Position numbers and translations under genes: made by a program. A stretch of 64,000 nucleotides of DNA from Diaphorobacter limosus (GTDB lineage Bacteria > Pseudomonadota > Gammaproteobacteria > Burkholderiales > Burkholderiaceae_C): positions 1,644,501 to 1,708,500 of the forward strand of contig NZ_CP136921.1 of assembly GCF_033100095.1 (NCBI RefSeq). The letters are read 5' to 3'. The notes under the pieces were generated by a model. The model worked only from the letters and a program-made list of their open reading frames with translations. It was not told where the DNA came from and searched no databases. Positions 50,802-62,406 of this stretch are shown in pieces. Within the stretch, counting starts at the first letter, position 1. Every line of letters begins with the position of its first letter.

Positions 50802-52932
50802 TAACTTCCTCCTCTTCTTCAATCCCAATTGCAGAGGCTTCATCGACGGAAATACCCATCGATAACGCTAACATTCGAAGTCGTGAGCCCGCCCCCATAT
50901 TAATTGCGGCATCTGCAAATTGCAGTGCGCGGATCATCTCAGCCTTCAAAAGGGAGATTTGCTCCGGCTCACTCGCTGAGTCCACCGGTACTACTATTGC
51001 ATCATGGATAACGGCCAACATTTTCTCACCTGACTTACGTAAAACACGGCCACGCCGTTGAATAAACTGCCTCGGGTTCTGAGACGAGGCTAGAATGAAG
51101 GCGTGGCTAACTGCAGGAATATCTATGCCTTCATCCAAACATTTAATGGAAACCAAAATGCCTCCAAAGCGAGTGAACCATTGAAGTGCGCTTGACCGGT
51201 CTCCCTCCATACTGGAGTGATATTCGATAGGTTGCAAACCTCCATCGGTCAACAGATTCATAGTTTGCTTAAGTTGATCCGAGTCCTCGCAATAGACGAG
51301 CCAACGTTGCCCTTCTTCAAAAGATTTACATATTATGCCTGCTGCTAAGCTCGGCTTAATTTGAGCTTTTTTAGCGATCCTCGATCGCTGTATCAAAAGC
51401 ATCTTAGCTTTTTCCGTTAAGCCTCCACTGCCGCCCTCGGTGTTTTTGCTCCTCGCCAACTCAAGGCTGACTTGCTTCGTCAATCGCTTCCAATTTTCAG
51501 CCTCGTCTTCACTCAAATTTATAGGATGGGGATAATATTCGTAATTGACCAATCTGCCAGATTTAATGGCATCTTGAAGTGTTATAGGGGGGGAAATTAT
51601 GGGGCCAAACCGTCTGAAGATTTTTTCCGTACCTTCCGGATCGCCGTATCGAATCGGCGTAGCTGAAAGTCCGAGAGCCGCCCCAGATTTAATCGCCATC
51701 GCCCGAGAATTAAATTTACTGCCGATCTGGTGGATTTCATCGGCTATGATCAAGAGATGGGGGCCTTCATACACCGCACTTAGAAAACTCTCGGTTGCAC
51801 CCGTTTGCATGGTAGATAAAATCACCCGATTCATACCAAGGTCTGGACTGGTATGAGCACGGAGTTTTCCATGTTTCTTCCATTTGGAGTGCCCCCCTCC
51901 ACACATCAGAACAGTTGCATCGGGAATTTCCTCTTCTATCTCGCGTCGCCACTGCTCAAGCAAAAGTTGACTCGGGACGAAAACGATGACAGGTTGGTCC
52001 ATCGCCAAATGTTTTTTTATAGCGGTAATGGCGGTAAATGTTTTCCCACTTCCTGTTGCGTGTTCAAGAATACCATGGCGTCCAGCATTCTCCCAAGCAG
52101 CAATGGCCTTCAACTGATGTTCCATGGGCTGGCGATGCTGACGCAATATCGGGGCAGGCTCATGCGTGAAGCCGCCATCAATATCATCCAGCGAGCTTGC
52201 CGCCATAGTGAGCAATTTTCTTCGTTGAGCCTCTGGGAATATGAGTGTATCGACTCCAGGGACTACCCCGTTCCAAAGTCGCTCGAAGTGAGCCGCATGC
52301 GTTTGCACCCTTTCGGATTCAGCCGAGCTGACCCACTCTCGAAATACTTCAATCGATTCGTGGTTACCTTGAGCATGCCAAGCGCTCCACGTTTCATTGG
52401 CAGAGCCTAGAAAGCTCACCCGATCACCAACCACGTCGGTAAAAATACCGATTTTTTCATGGTATATGCCGTTACTATTTTTCCGGATAGCCAATCTAAT
52501 ATCAAGTGCCCCGCAGTTAATAAGAGTAGCTAAAAGCTTCGTGCATGACTCAAGACCCGGATCAGACAGAAGTTCTAATATATCTCGATTGATCGCCTGC
52601 GCAATCGCCTCGTCTCGACTTATATAACCAGATGCAATAGCTTGCGCATCGTCTTCTGTGATTGATGGCGAACAAACCAGCCGAGCGGTTCCACCGCGAC
52701 GTGCAAAGTCAAGGAATGCGCTACCAAGGATGGTAAAAATGCTTGAACGAAAGTAACCCACTGCGCGGGCGTATCTAGTTGCGGCGCTAAGGCATGGTTG
52801 GTAGAAACCGCCCACGGGGTCACGGTCCCCCGTACGATAGTGAGTATCCAGGCCAAGTGTGGAAAGTTGCGTGTTGCGCGGTTGCTCTAGTAAGGTCAAA
52901 GTGAAACCTACTCCCAATGTCAAAACAGGCAT
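50791..52932 (-). CDS. PLD-like nuclease domain fused to SF2 (SSL2-type) helicase
   Basis: A 713-residue protein, first of the operon. Residues about 45-200 form a phospholipase-D-like nuclease domain: YHEKIGIF with the HxK pair (158-160) and FLGSANET (GSxN) after it. The superfamily 2 helicase follows: Walker A in HATGSGKTFTA, DEIH in LIIADEIHQIG, LGLSATPIR, and motif VI FIQRRGRVLRKSG. It should be an ATP-driven DNA translocase with a nuclease-like module and is a candidate effector. The start is uncertain: ATG 52932 lacks a Shine-Dalgarno, while TTG at 52899 follows GGGAG. AT-rich codon use. Confidence 0.88.
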   Translation of the reverse strand: MPVLTLGVGFTLTLLEQPRNTQLSTLGLDTHYRTGDRDPVGGFYQPCLSAATRYARAVGYFRSSIFTILGSAFLDFARRGGTARLVCSPSITEDDAQAIASGYISRDEAIAQAINRDILELLSDPGLESCTKLLATLINCGALDIRLAIRKNSNGIYHEKIGIFTDVVGDRVSFLGSANETWSAWHAQGNHESIEVFREWVSSAESERVQTHAAHFERLWNGVVPGVDTLIFPEAQRRKLLTMAASSLDDIDGGFTHEPAPILRQHRQPMEHQLKAIAAWENAGRHGILEHATGSGKTFTAITAIKKHLAMDQPVIVFVPSQLLLEQWRREIEEEIPDATVLMCGGGHSKWKKHGKLRAHTSPDLGMNRVILSTMQTGATESFLSAVYEGPHLLIIADEIHQIGSKFNSRAMAIKSGAALGLSATPIRYGDPEGTEKIFRRFGPIISPPITLQDAIKSGRLVNYEYYPHPINLSEDEAENWKRLTKQVSLELARSKNTEGGSGGLTEKAKMLLIQRSRIAKKAQIKPSLAAGIICKSFEEGQRWLVYCEDSDQLKQTMNLLTDGGLQPIEYHSSMEGDRSSALQWFTRFGGILVSIKCLDEGIDIPAVSHAFILASSQNPRQFIQRRGRVLRKSGEKMLAVIHDAIVVPVDSASEPEQISLLKAEMIRALQFADAAINMGAGSRLRMLALSMGISVDEASAIGIEEEEEVNDQ

Positions 52933-53154
52933 TATTTCAATGATGAGGCTGCTGGTACTACATCCGCCTAGTTCCGAGTGCTACGACATGCCTCCCTCGC
53001 TGCACTCATCTTATCGCCGTTCCTGACGCAACTACTTACAGGTCTGAAGTTAAGCCCAGAAAGAGACGACACCTCGTACGAACTATGCGAATCCGTTGGG
53101 TCGGCCGAGCTAGCCTCGGTGCCCCTAAGCCGCCTCAGTGGTGAATGTCAGTTC

Positions 53155-54198
53155 CTACCACGATGCCGACCTTTTATCTAGGGTCTGCGCCTGTTGGGCT
53201 CCCTCCAAAAATGCAGCGGCACGCTGCAGGCCGCCGTCTCCGTCCTGGACCTTCGTCGCGGACCCAGCGCTGGCAGTTGCTGCCATGGTCACCGCAGTCC
53301 ACGCCGGCCCCGCGCACTGGTACCAGTGGCCAGCAGTCTTGACGGCGAATGTGCGTGCTGCGGATAGGGGTGGGCGGCAGGGCGCAAAAATAACCGCAGC
53401 TATTTTGAGCATTTGAAACCCCTTAGTCCGCCTGGGCTCGTACATGCCCGCAATGCCGTGATCACCAATCTTTTTCCCGTTGGCGGCCGTAGCGGGCTGC
53501 TGTGGCGCCTGCGAATCGGGGGGCGCGTGCAGTGCTGGTGCTGCATTCAGGCCCATCACGTCGCGGCGCTGCCGGGTGTACTGCACGCGCAGCGGGAAGG
53601 TTCGCCGCTCGTCGGTCAAAGCCTCGTGCATGACCTCCAAAAGCATGAGTTGATGGCCTCCGTACTCGGTCACGATTTCCGGCGCGGTGGCATCCCCGTA
53701 CTTCTGCGCGCCATCTTCCAGCCACTCGGGCAGGACACCTTTGGACAGGCATTGCCGCAGTTCGTCAATCTGGCATTGCAAGCCATGCGCCCGCGTCTCG
53801 CGGTCTTTGCCGGGAACGCGGCTGTAGGTTTCATCAAGGCGAGCGATTGCGCGCTCCCACTGCTCAAACAGGCGACGCCGCAAAACAGGCATGTCTATCG
53901 GGCGCGGCTTGCCTGTGCGCAGGGCCTCAAATCGGGCACTCCATTCGGCTTGGAGTGCTTTGGCCTTGGCGTTGGCTTCCCTTAGGTCGGCGGTGTTCAG
54001 CGAGGCGCGAATAGCCCACCCACTCGGGAAGTGAGCTTGTAGGTCTTTGGGGGCGCGCAGGCCGAATTGGTAGCTAATGGAATCGGGGCGGCGCAGTACG
54101 CCGGGGAATCGGGTCACGGTAGCTTGGTTCACACGGCAAGAGTACACGGTTTGCCGGGGTGCTACCTCTGCTGTGGGCCTCGTTTTCATAGGAGCCAC
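53155..54198 (-). pseudogene. Truncated DUF6538-type tyrosine integrase
   Basis: The first ~243 residues resemble the N-terminal half of DUF6538-type phage integrases: VTRFPGVLRRPDSISYQFGL, ADLREANAKAKALQAEW, DVMGLNAAP. From about 53470 leftwards the frame continues with an unrelated Ala-rich sequence and stops, so the core-binding and catalytic domains with the R...HxxR...Y residues are missing. It starts about 50 bp from the 3' end of tRNA-Ser(CGA) and points away from it, the usual position of an island integrase. Confidence 0.75.
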
Positions 54199-54245
54199 AA
54201 GAAGAAAGGGCTAGCAAGCGAGTGCCTGCTAACCCTTCTTTTGAT

Positions 54246-54335
<90 letters not shown>

Positions 54336-54368
54336 TGTGTGTCGAAGCCTGCGATTCTAGCAGTTAAA

Positions 54369-55694
<1,326 letters not shown>

Positions 55695-55716
55695 TTAGAG
55701 GGCAGGCGTGCCGGGG

Positions 55717-56658
55717 TCAGGCCAAACTTGCCGGGTCGCAGTTGGCGCCGCACAGGATCAGCGCCACGGTTTCACGTGGCTGCGGGCGGTAGGCGCCGGT
55801 CTGCAGGGCAGCCAGACCGAGGGCTGCGGCAGGTTCCACGGCCAGCTTGAACTCCTTCCACAGCCACAGTTGCGCGGCACGAATGGCGTCGTCGGGCAAC
55901 AGCAGCGATGCGTGCACATGGCGCTGGCTCACCTCCCAGCCGATGGCGCCGATGCGGCGCGCACCCAGCGAATCGGCGGCCAGGCCGCCGACCTCCACGT
56001 CCACCGGCATGCCTGCGGCCCGGGCGGCATGCAGGGTGGGCGCACGCTCGGGCTCCAGTGCCACCACATGGGCTCGGCTGTCCACCCAGGCGGCCACGCC
56101 GCCGATGAGGCCGCCGCCGCCCACGCTGACGAGCAGGCTGTCGGGCAGCCGGCCGCCCTGCTCCTCGATCTCCAGGGCCAGCGTGCCGGCGCCGGCCACC
56201 ACCTCGGGCTGGTCATAGGCATGGGCCTGCAGCGCGCCCGTGGCCTGCTGGCGGGCCACGCAGGCCTGAAAGGCCTCGGCATACGCGGCGCCGGTCACCA
56301 CCACCTCGGCCCCCAGGGCGCGCAGCCGGGCGCGCTTGGCCTCGGGCGAGACCTCGGGCACGAACACCTCGCAGCGCACGCCCAGGGCCTTGGCGGCGGC
56401 CGCCACGGCAATGCCGGCGTTGCCGCCCGAGGCGATGATGACGCCGCTGTCGGGCACGGGATTGGCCAGCAGGCGATAGAGCATGCCGCGCGCCTTGAAG
56501 CTGCCACCCACCTGCAGTTGCTCCAGCTTGAGCCAGACCTCGTCGCAATCCACCCCCACCGAGCGGCCAGACAAGCGCAGCAGCGGCGTGGTACGCAGAA
56601 AGCCCGGCTGGCTGGCCAGCTGGCGGCGGGCAGCGGTGATGGCGGCGCGATGGATCAT
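55717..56658 (-). CDS. PLP-dependent threonine/serine dehydratase-like enzyme
   Basis: A 313-residue fold-type II PLP enzyme. The PLP lysine is in GGSFKARGM, the phosphate loop in SVGGGGLIGG, and ASGGNAGIA stands at the asparagine loop. By family it deaminates threonine or serine, although racemase or other beta-elimination activities occur in the same group. The start MIHRAAITAARR at 56658 is the family-like N terminus; the upstream extension is not. Confidence 0.82.
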   Translation of the reverse strand: MIHRAAITAARRQLASQPGFLRTTPLLRLSGRSVGVDCDEVWLKLEQLQVGGSFKARGMLYRLLANPVPDSGVIIASGGNAGIAVAAAAKALGVRCEVFVPEVSPEAKRARLRALGAEVVVTGAAYAEAFQACVARQQATGALQAHAYDQPEVVAGAGTLALEIEEQGGRLPDSLLVSVGGGGLIGGVAAWVDSRAHVVALEPERAPTLHAARAAGMPVDVEVGGLAADSLGARRIGAIGWEVSQRHVHASLLLPDDAIRAAQLWLWKEFKLAVEPAAALGLAALQTGAYRPQPRETVALILCGANCDPASLA

Positions 56659-56756
56659 GCGGGAACCTGGCGAAAAAAGGGTGCAGTGTAGTGGCCGGCA
56701 CGGCTGTCGATAACATGGCGATGGCAGGTCCACCGGGGGCCATGCAGGAGGTGGTC

Positions 56757-57425
56757 ATGTTTTTTGTGTTTGGTCCTTCGGGGCAGATCTACCGCGGCGG
56801 CTCGGGCAAGCTGGCCCAGCTGGCGCCGGTGCAGCGCGTGCAGCGCCCGCAGGGCCTGCGCGCACGCGCCCTGGAGTCCGATGCAGCGCCCCGGCACACC
56901 GGCGCCGTCAAGGCCCAGACGGCGCAGCAGCAACGCCTGCAGGAGGCCGCTGCCGCCTATGTGCAGACCGAGCAGGGCCCCGATCAGCCGCGCCTGCCGG
57001 TGCTGCGCGTGGCCGACATGATGACCGTGGGTGCGGTGACCCTGCCGCCCGAGATGCCGGCCCATGACGCCTGGCTGGCGCTGGCACGGCAGCGCGTGGC
57101 CCAGGCGCCGGTGGTCAACGCCCAGGGGCGGGTGGTCGGCCTGCTGCTGCGCGCCGACATCGCTCCCGTGGATCTGCTGCCCCAGCCGGCCGCCGTGCCG
57201 CAGGCCATTGCACGCGCACGCCGCAGCGTGTCCGAGGCCATGGTCAGCCCGGTGCCCACCGTGGCCGCCCACACCGAACTGCGCCGCGTGGCGCCGGTAC
57301 TGCTGGACACGGGCCTGCCGGGCCTGCCCGTGACGGACGATGCCGGCGTGCTGCAGGGCTTCATCACGCGCACCGACATACTGCGCGCCGTGGTGGCCGA
57401 TCCGCCACTCGATCTGTGGAGCTGA
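56757..57425 (+). CDS. CBS-domain pair protein
   Basis: A 222-residue protein with an N-terminal region of unknown fold (MFFVFGPSGQIYRGGSGKL) and two CBS domains (about residues 95-150 and 165-220): VADMMTVGAVTLPPE...APVVNAQGRVVGLL and VSEAMVSPVPTVAAH...LPVTDDAGVLQGFITRTDIL. CBS pairs bind adenine nucleotides and usually regulate partners. ATG at 56757 with AGGAGGTGG. It stands alone, convergent with the CNNM-like gene. Confidence 0.85.
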   Translation: MFFVFGPSGQIYRGGSGKLAQLAPVQRVQRPQGLRARALESDAAPRHTGAVKAQTAQQQRLQEAAAAYVQTEQGPDQPRLPVLRVADMMTVGAVTLPPEMPAHDAWLALARQRVAQAPVVNAQGRVVGLLLRADIAPVDLLPQPAAVPQAIARARRSVSEAMVSPVPTVAAHTELRRVAPVLLDTGLPGLPVTDDAGVLQGFITRTDILRAVVADPPLDLWS

Positions 57426-57431
57426 GGGCGA

Positions 57432-58760
57432 TCAGTCCCCGCTCACGGCCTGGTCGCCCATGTGCAACTGCACCTCGGGCAGGCGGCTGGCCAGCACCTT
57501 GTCTATGGTCTTGCCGTCCATGTCCACCACCTCGAAGCGCCAGCCCTCCCACTGCACGGTGTCGGTGACCCCAGGCAGCTTCCCGGTGAGCAGCATCATC
57601 ATGCCGCTGAGCGTCTGGTAGCGCCCGCGATCCTCCTGCGGCACGGTGGCCAGCTGCAGGCGATCCTTGAGCTCAGGCACGGGAATATGGCCGTCCAGCA
57701 GCCAGCTGCCATCGTCGCGCTGCACGGCCCAGGAGTCGTCCGGGTCCAGCGACTGGAATTCGCCGGTGATGGCCTCGATCAAGTCCTGCACGGTGACTAT
57801 GCCCTGCACCTCGCCGTACTCGTCGATGACGAAGGCCATGTGCATGCCGGACTGGCGGAAGTTGTCCAGCAGCTCCTTGGCGTTGATGGTCTCGGGCACG
57901 TACAGCGCCGTGTGCAGCGCCAGCGCGCCCAGCTCGCGCGCGGCCGGGTCGCGCACCGCGCGCGACAGCCATTGGCGCGCGCTGAGCACGCCCAGGATGT
58001 TCTCCATGCCGCCGCGCACCACCGGAAAGCGCGCATGTTCGGACTCGTCGATGCGGCGCAGGTTTTCCTCGAACGACTCCAGCACGTCCAGGCACACCAC
58101 GTCGGCGCGCGGCACCATCAGCGAGCCGATCTGGCGGTCGTCCAGGCGAAACACGTTGCGCACCATCTGGTGTTCGTGCGACTCGATCACGCCGGCGCTC
58201 GTGCCCTCGGCCAGCACGGCATGGATCTCGTCCTCGGTCACAGCGTTGCCCTGGCCCTGCTTCACGCCCAGGGCGCGCAGCAGGGTCTCGGTGGAGATGG
58301 ACAGCAGGCGCACAAAGGGCTTGGTAGCCAGGGCCAGCCAGTTGATGGGGCGGGCCACGATGCGTGCCAGGGCCTCGGGGTGGCTCTGGCCCAGGCGCTT
58401 GGGCACGAGTTCGCCGACGACGATGGAGAAGTAGGTGATCAACACCACCACCAGGCCGGTGGCGATGTAGCTGGCGTATTGCGCCTGCAGCCCCAGGCCG
58501 ATCAGCCATTCACCAAATGGCTTGGCCAGGGCCGACTCGCCCACGATGCCGTTGAGCACGCCGATCGAGGTGATGCCGATCTGGATGGTGGACAGAAAGC
58601 GCGTCGGGTCTTCGCCCAGCTTGACGGCGGCGATGGCACCGCTATCGCCCTCATCGATCAGCTTTTGCAGGCGCGTCTTGCGCGCGGAGACCAAAGCCAG
58701 CTCGGACATGGCAAACACGCCGTTGAGCAGGATGAGGGCGAACAGTATTGCTATTTCCAT
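57432..58760 (-). CDS. CNNM/CorC-type hemolysin-family membrane protein
   Basis: A 442-residue protein: an N-terminal DUF21 (CNNM) domain with four hydrophobic segments (ILFALILLNGVFAMSELALV), a CBS pair (MVPRADVVCLDVLES, MAFVIDEYGEVQGIVTVQDL) and a C-terminal transporter-associated CorC_HlyC domain. Members are linked to magnesium/cobalt export or to membrane stress. ATG at 58760. Confidence 0.9.
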   Translation of the reverse strand: MEIAILFALILLNGVFAMSELALVSARKTRLQKLIDEGDSGAIAAVKLGEDPTRFLSTIQIGITSIGVLNGIVGESALAKPFGEWLIGLGLQAQYASYIATGLVVVLITYFSIVVGELVPKRLGQSHPEALARIVARPINWLALATKPFVRLLSISTETLLRALGVKQGQGNAVTEDEIHAVLAEGTSAGVIESHEHQMVRNVFRLDDRQIGSLMVPRADVVCLDVLESFEENLRRIDESEHARFPVVRGGMENILGVLSARQWLSRAVRDPAARELGALALHTALYVPETINAKELLDNFRQSGMHMAFVIDEYGEVQGIVTVQDLIEAITGEFQSLDPDDSWAVQRDDGSWLLDGHIPVPELKDRLQLATVPQEDRGRYQTLSGMMMLLTGKLPGVTDTVQWEGWRFEVVDMDGKTIDKVLASRLPEVQLHMGDQAVSGD

Positions 58761-58810
58761 ATGCAGGGAGCCCGACGTGCTCCCAAGGTGTGAAGATGCG
58801 GCAATTGTAA

Positions 58811-58835
58811 GAAGTCCCGCATTGTGCGGGACTTC
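58811..58835. other. Perfect hairpin GAAGTCCCGC/GCGGGACTTC
   Basis: A 10-bp stem with 5-nt loop in the leader region of the CNNM-like gene. There is no T-run on either side, so it is either a weak terminator for the ispH side or a leader structure. Confidence 0.5.
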
Positions 58836-58884
58836 GGCCGCTGCGGCCCACATGCCCTGCCCGATCAGCGGCATTTCGTTATAT

Positions 58885-58937
58885 TAGCCAAATTTGGCTG
58901 CAGCGCCCACTCATAGCGCGTCAACAGCTATAAATAC
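58885..58937. repeat. Dispersed AGCGCTT/AGCTATT repeat, copy 8
   Basis: It reads AGCCAAATTTGGCTGCAGCG, CATAGCGCG and AACAGCTATAAAT. It lies between ispH and the CNNM-like gene. Confidence 0.75.
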
Positions 58938-58989
58938 AGAAGCGCAACCACCTCCTGCGCCGCGCACCTGGCACGGCGCCGCCCGAAGT

Positions 58990-59985
58990 TCAGCCGCTGC
59001 TCGCGCCGGTCTCCGGGCTGCGCTCGGCCAGCTCCAGGCCCGTGGCGGCGTCCAGCTTCAGGCCCTTGGGCAGGGGGAATTTCACCGATTCCTCGATGCC
59101 GCTCATCTTGCGCACCGACACCGCCCCCAGCTCCTTGATGCGCGTGATCACGGCCTGTACCAGCACCTCGGGCGCCGAGGCGCCGGCCGTCAGGCCCACG
59201 CGCGCGATGCCGTCGAACCATTCGGCGCGCAGTTCGTCGGCACTGTCGACCATGTGGGCGGCGGTGCCCAGGCGCGCGGCCAGCTCGCGCAGGCGGTTGC
59301 TGTTGGAGCTCGTCGGACTGCCGACGACGATCACCAGATCGACCTGGGGCGACAGCAGCTTGACCGCGTCCTGGCGGTTCTGCGTGGCGTAGCAGATGTC
59401 CTGCTGCTTGGGCTCGCGGATGGAGGGAAAGCGCGCGCGCACAGCGGCGGTGATCTCGGCGGCGTCGTCCACGCTCAAGGTGGTCTGCGTGACCACGGCG
59501 AGTTTCTCGGTCTGCGCGGGCTGCACGCGGGCCACGTCGGCCAGGTCCTCCACCAGGTGGATGCCGCTGTCAAGCTGGCCCATGGTGCCCTCGACCTCGG
59601 GGTGGCCCTTGTGGCCGATCATGATGAACTCGTAGCCCTCCCTGGCCAGCTTGGCGACCTCGACATGCACCTTGGTCACCAGCGGGCAGGTGGCGTCAAA
59701 GATGCTGAAACCGCGCGCGCGCGCCTCGTCCTGCACGGCGCGGCTCACGCCATGGGCGCTGAAGATCAGCGTGGCGCCGGGCGGCACCTCGGCCAGATCC
59801 TCGATGAAGATCGCGCCCTTGGACTTGAGGTCGTTCACCACATAGGTGTTGTGCACGATCTCGTGGCGCACGTAGATGGGGCGGCCAAATTTTTGCAGCG
59901 CCCGTTCGACGATCTCGATGGCGCGGTCCACGCCGGCGCAAAAGCCGCGCGGCTCGGCCAGAACAATTTCCTGGGGCTTGTTCAT
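58990..59985 (-). CDS. ispH: 4-hydroxy-3-methylbut-2-enyl diphosphate reductase IspH
   Basis: A 331-residue [4Fe-4S] enzyme of the MEP isoprenoid pathway. Cluster cysteines are visible in [22 protein letters not shown] and [11 protein letters not shown]. The ligand residues HGVS and [12 protein letters not shown] are also present. It starts immediately after the stop of the FKBP-type gene (fkpB-ispH order, as in E. coli). Confidence 0.97.
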   Translation of the reverse strand: MNKPQEIVLAEPRGFCAGVDRAIEIVERALQKFGRPIYVRHEIVHNTYVVNDLKSKGAIFIEDLAEVPPGATLIFSAHGVSRAVQDEARARGFSIFDATCPLVTKVHVEVAKLAREGYEFIMIGHKGHPEVEGTMGQLDSGIHLVEDLADVARVQPAQTEKLAVVTQTTLSVDDAAEITAAVRARFPSIREPKQQDICYATQNRQDAVKLLSPQVDLVIVVGSPTSSNSNRLRELAARLGTAAHMVDSADELRAEWFDGIARVGLTAGASAPEVLVQAVITRIKELGAVSVRKMSGIEESVKFPLPKGLKLDAATGLELAERSPETGASSG

Positions 59986-60462
59986 TTACAGCACACCAAT
60001 CAACTGCACCTCGAAGGTGACGGGCAGGCCGGCCAGTGGGTGATTGAAGTCAAAGCGCACCGCCCCATCGCCGCGCACCTCCAGCACCGCGCCGGCATAT
60101 TTGCCCGCGCCATCGGGCGTGGGGAACTCGACCACATCGCCCACGTGGTACTGCTCATCGGGGTCACCCAGGTCATTGAGCAGCTTGCGGCCCACCCATT
60201 GCCGCATGTCGGGGTTGCGCTCGCCAAAGGCCTCGCCGGCGGCCAGCTCGAAGCGGGCGCGCGCGCCCTCGGCCAGGCCGATCAGGCGCTGCTCCAGCGC
60301 CGGCGAGAGCTCGCCCGTGCCCACCGACAGCGTGGCCGGCTTGCCCTCGAAGGTGTTGACCACATCGCCCGCCGGGCCGGCCAGGCGGTAATGCAGCGTA
60401 AGAAAGGAACCCATCTGCACGATGGGCTGGCTGGTGTCGGAGGCAAGGGCGTCAGCGGTCAT
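59986..60462 (-). CDS. fkpB: FKBP-type peptidyl-prolyl isomerase (SlpA/FkpB-like)
   Basis: A 158-residue FKBP with an insert-in-flap (IF) domain, as in SlyD/SlpA: core [37 protein letters not shown], and [18 protein letters not shown]. It helps protein folding in the cytoplasm. The start at 60462 is taken because the conserved [13 protein letters not shown] follows closely. It is divergent from radC. Confidence 0.92.
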   Translation of the reverse strand: MTADALASDTSQPIVQMGSFLTLHYRLAGPAGDVVNTFEGKPATLSVGTGELSPALEQRLIGLAEGARARFELAAGEAFGERNPDMRQWVGRKLLNDLGDPDEQYHVGDVVEFPTPDGAGKYAGAVLEVRGDGAVRFDFNHPLAGLPVTFEVQLIGVL

Positions 60463-60526
60463 TGAGAAGCTCTCTATAAACTGCCGCCATTGTAGAAAAC
60501 CGGGTATACCCCCACTGCCCCACGCC

Positions 60527-61240
60527 ATGCCGCTGAAAGACCTGCCCTTTGATGCCCAGCCGCGCGAGAAGCTGCTCGCGCGCGGCCCCGCCGCCCTGTC
60601 GGACGCCGAGCTGCTGGCCATCTTGTTGCGCACCGGCATGGCCGGCAAGGGCGTGCTGCAGCTGGCCCAGGAGCTGCTCGATGAGCCCCAGCGCGACGCC
60701 GGCGGGCGCATCACCGGCGGCGGCTTTGGCGGCATGGCCGGCCTGCTGCACGCGGGCGCGGCAGACCTGGCGCGCATCAAGGGCCTGGGGCCGGCCAAGC
60801 GCGCCGAGCTGGTGGCCGTGCTGGAGCTGGCGCGCCGCGCCCTGGCCCAGCAGCTGCGCGAGCGCGAGGTGTTCGGCACGCCGGGCGCCGTCAAGCACTA
60901 CCTGCAGCTACACCTGGCGGCGCGCGCGCATGAGGTGTTCGCCGTGCTGTTCCTGGACAGCCAGAACCGCCTGCTGGCGATGGAAGAACTCTTCCGGGGC
61001 ACGCTCACGCAGACCAGCGTCTACCCACGCGAGGTGGTGCTGCGCGCCCTGCAGCACCAGGCCGCCGCCGTGGTGCTGGCGCACAACCACCCCAGCGGCA
61101 GCGTGCAACCGAGCCGCGCTGACGAGGCCCTGACCCAGACGCTGAAGGCCGCCCTGGCGCTGGTGGACGTGCGCGTGCTCGACCATGTCATCGTGGCGCC
61201 GGGCGCGGCCCTGTCCATGGCCGAGCAGGGCCTGGTGTGA
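60527..61240 (+). CDS. radC: RadC-family (JAB/MPN) protein
   Basis: A 237-residue protein with an N-terminal helix-hairpin-helix ([18 protein letters not shown]) and a C-terminal JAMM domain ([16 protein letters not shown]). Despite the name, no repair function is established for the family. ATG at 60527. It overlaps the phytase-like gene by 4 bp (GTGA). Confidence 0.93.
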   Translation: MPLKDLPFDAQPREKLLARGPAALSDAELLAILLRTGMAGKGVLQLAQELLDEPQRDAGGRITGGGFGGMAGLLHAGAADLARIKGLGPAKRAELVAVLELARRALAQQLREREVFGTPGAVKHYLQLHLAARAHEVFAVLFLDSQNRLLAMEELFRGTLTQTSVYPREVVLRALQHQAAAVVLAHNHPSGSVQPSRADEALTQTLKAALALVDVRVLDHVIVAPGAALSMAEQGLV

Positions 61241-62406
61241 GCCTGGCGCGCTGGGCCTGCATCGCCCTGCTGGCGCTGGCCGGCTGCGCTCTGCCGCTGG
61301 CGCCGCCGGCGCCCGCGCCGCTGCTGGCGCCGCATCTGCGCCTGATCGGCGTGGCCGAGCTGGCCCACGGCAGCGAGTACGCCGGCGCCCGCATCGGCGG
61401 CCTGTCGGGCATCGACTACGACGCGCACAGCGGCGAATACCTGCTCATCAGCGACGCGCAAGCACGCATCTACCGCGCGCGCCTGCACTACGACGCGCAG
61501 CGGCTGGACATGCCGCAGTTCACCGCCACCCAGGATCTGCTGCACGCCAGCGGCCAGCCCTTCGCCCCCTGGTGGCGCCGCCAGGCGGGCATGGACCGCC
61601 CCGACGCCGAGGGCCTGCGCTGGCTGCCGGGCAAGACCAGTTTTCTGTGGAGCAGCGAGGGCGACTTCAGCCGCGGCTTCGGCCCGCAGCTGCGCGAAAG
61701 CCGCCTGGACGGCCGGCCGGTGCGCGACATCGCCCTGCCCGCCAGCTTCTCCCCCGGCACACAACCCAGGCGCGGCCCGCGCGGCAACGGCACGCTGGAG
61801 GGGCTGGCGCTCACGCCCGACGGGCGCACCGCCTGGCTGGCCATGGAGCTGCCCTGGCACCAGGACGGGCCGCAGGCCACGCCCGACAGTGGCGGCGCAC
61901 CCGTGCGCATCACCGCCATGGACATCGCCAGCGGCCAGCCGCTGCGCCAGATTGCCTACCAGGGCGATGCCGTGCCGCAGCGGCGCCGCCTGCCCGGCCC
62001 GCAGATCAACGGCGTCAGCGAAATCCTGGCGCACGGCCCGCACCACCTGCTGGTGCTGGAGCGCAGCTACAGCGCCGGCGCCGGCTTTGGCGCGCGCCTG
62101 TACCGCATCGACACGCGCGCCGGCAGCGACACCCTGGCGCTGGATGCCCTCACGCCCACCAACCACCGCCCGGTGCCCAAGACCCTGGTGGCCGACCTGG
62201 CGGCCCTGGGCCTCACCCCGGACAACATCGAGGGCATGACCTGGGGCCCACCCGTGCAGGGCCGCTGCGTGCTGGTGTTCGTGAGCGACGACAACTTCAA
62301 CCCCGCCCAGGTCACGCAGTTCATCGCCGCGCAATACCTGGGCCCGGATGGCGACGGTGGGCAATGCGGTACAACCGGCGCTAGTGTCCTGAGCACTTAC
62401 CCATGA
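61237..62406 (+). CDS. Esterase-like/phytase-like beta-propeller lipoprotein
   Basis: A 389-residue exported protein with a lipobox LAGC after an 18-residue hydrophobic leader. The phytase-like (esterase-like activity of phytase) family pattern is [19 protein letters not shown] near the N terminus, then [33 protein letters not shown] and [11 protein letters not shown]. Substrate not known. It starts with GTG within the radC stop and its own stop overlaps the Smr gene by 4 bp. Confidence 0.85.
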   Translation: MSLARWACIALLALAGCALPLAPPAPAPLLAPHLRLIGVAELAHGSEYAGARIGGLSGIDYDAHSGEYLLISDAQARIYRARLHYDAQRLDMPQFTATQDLLHASGQPFAPWWRRQAGMDRPDAEGLRWLPGKTSFLWSSEGDFSRGFGPQLRESRLDGRPVRDIALPASFSPGTQPRRGPRGNGTLEGLALTPDGRTAWLAMELPWHQDGPQATPDSGGAPVRITAMDIASGQPLRQIAYQGDAVPQRRRLPGPQINGVSEILAHGPHHLLVLERSYSAGAGFGARLYRIDTRAGSDTLALDALTPTNHRPVPKTLVADLAALGLTPDNIEGMTWGPPVQGRCVLVFVSDDNFNPAQVTQFIAAQYLGPDGDGGQCGTTGASVLSTYP

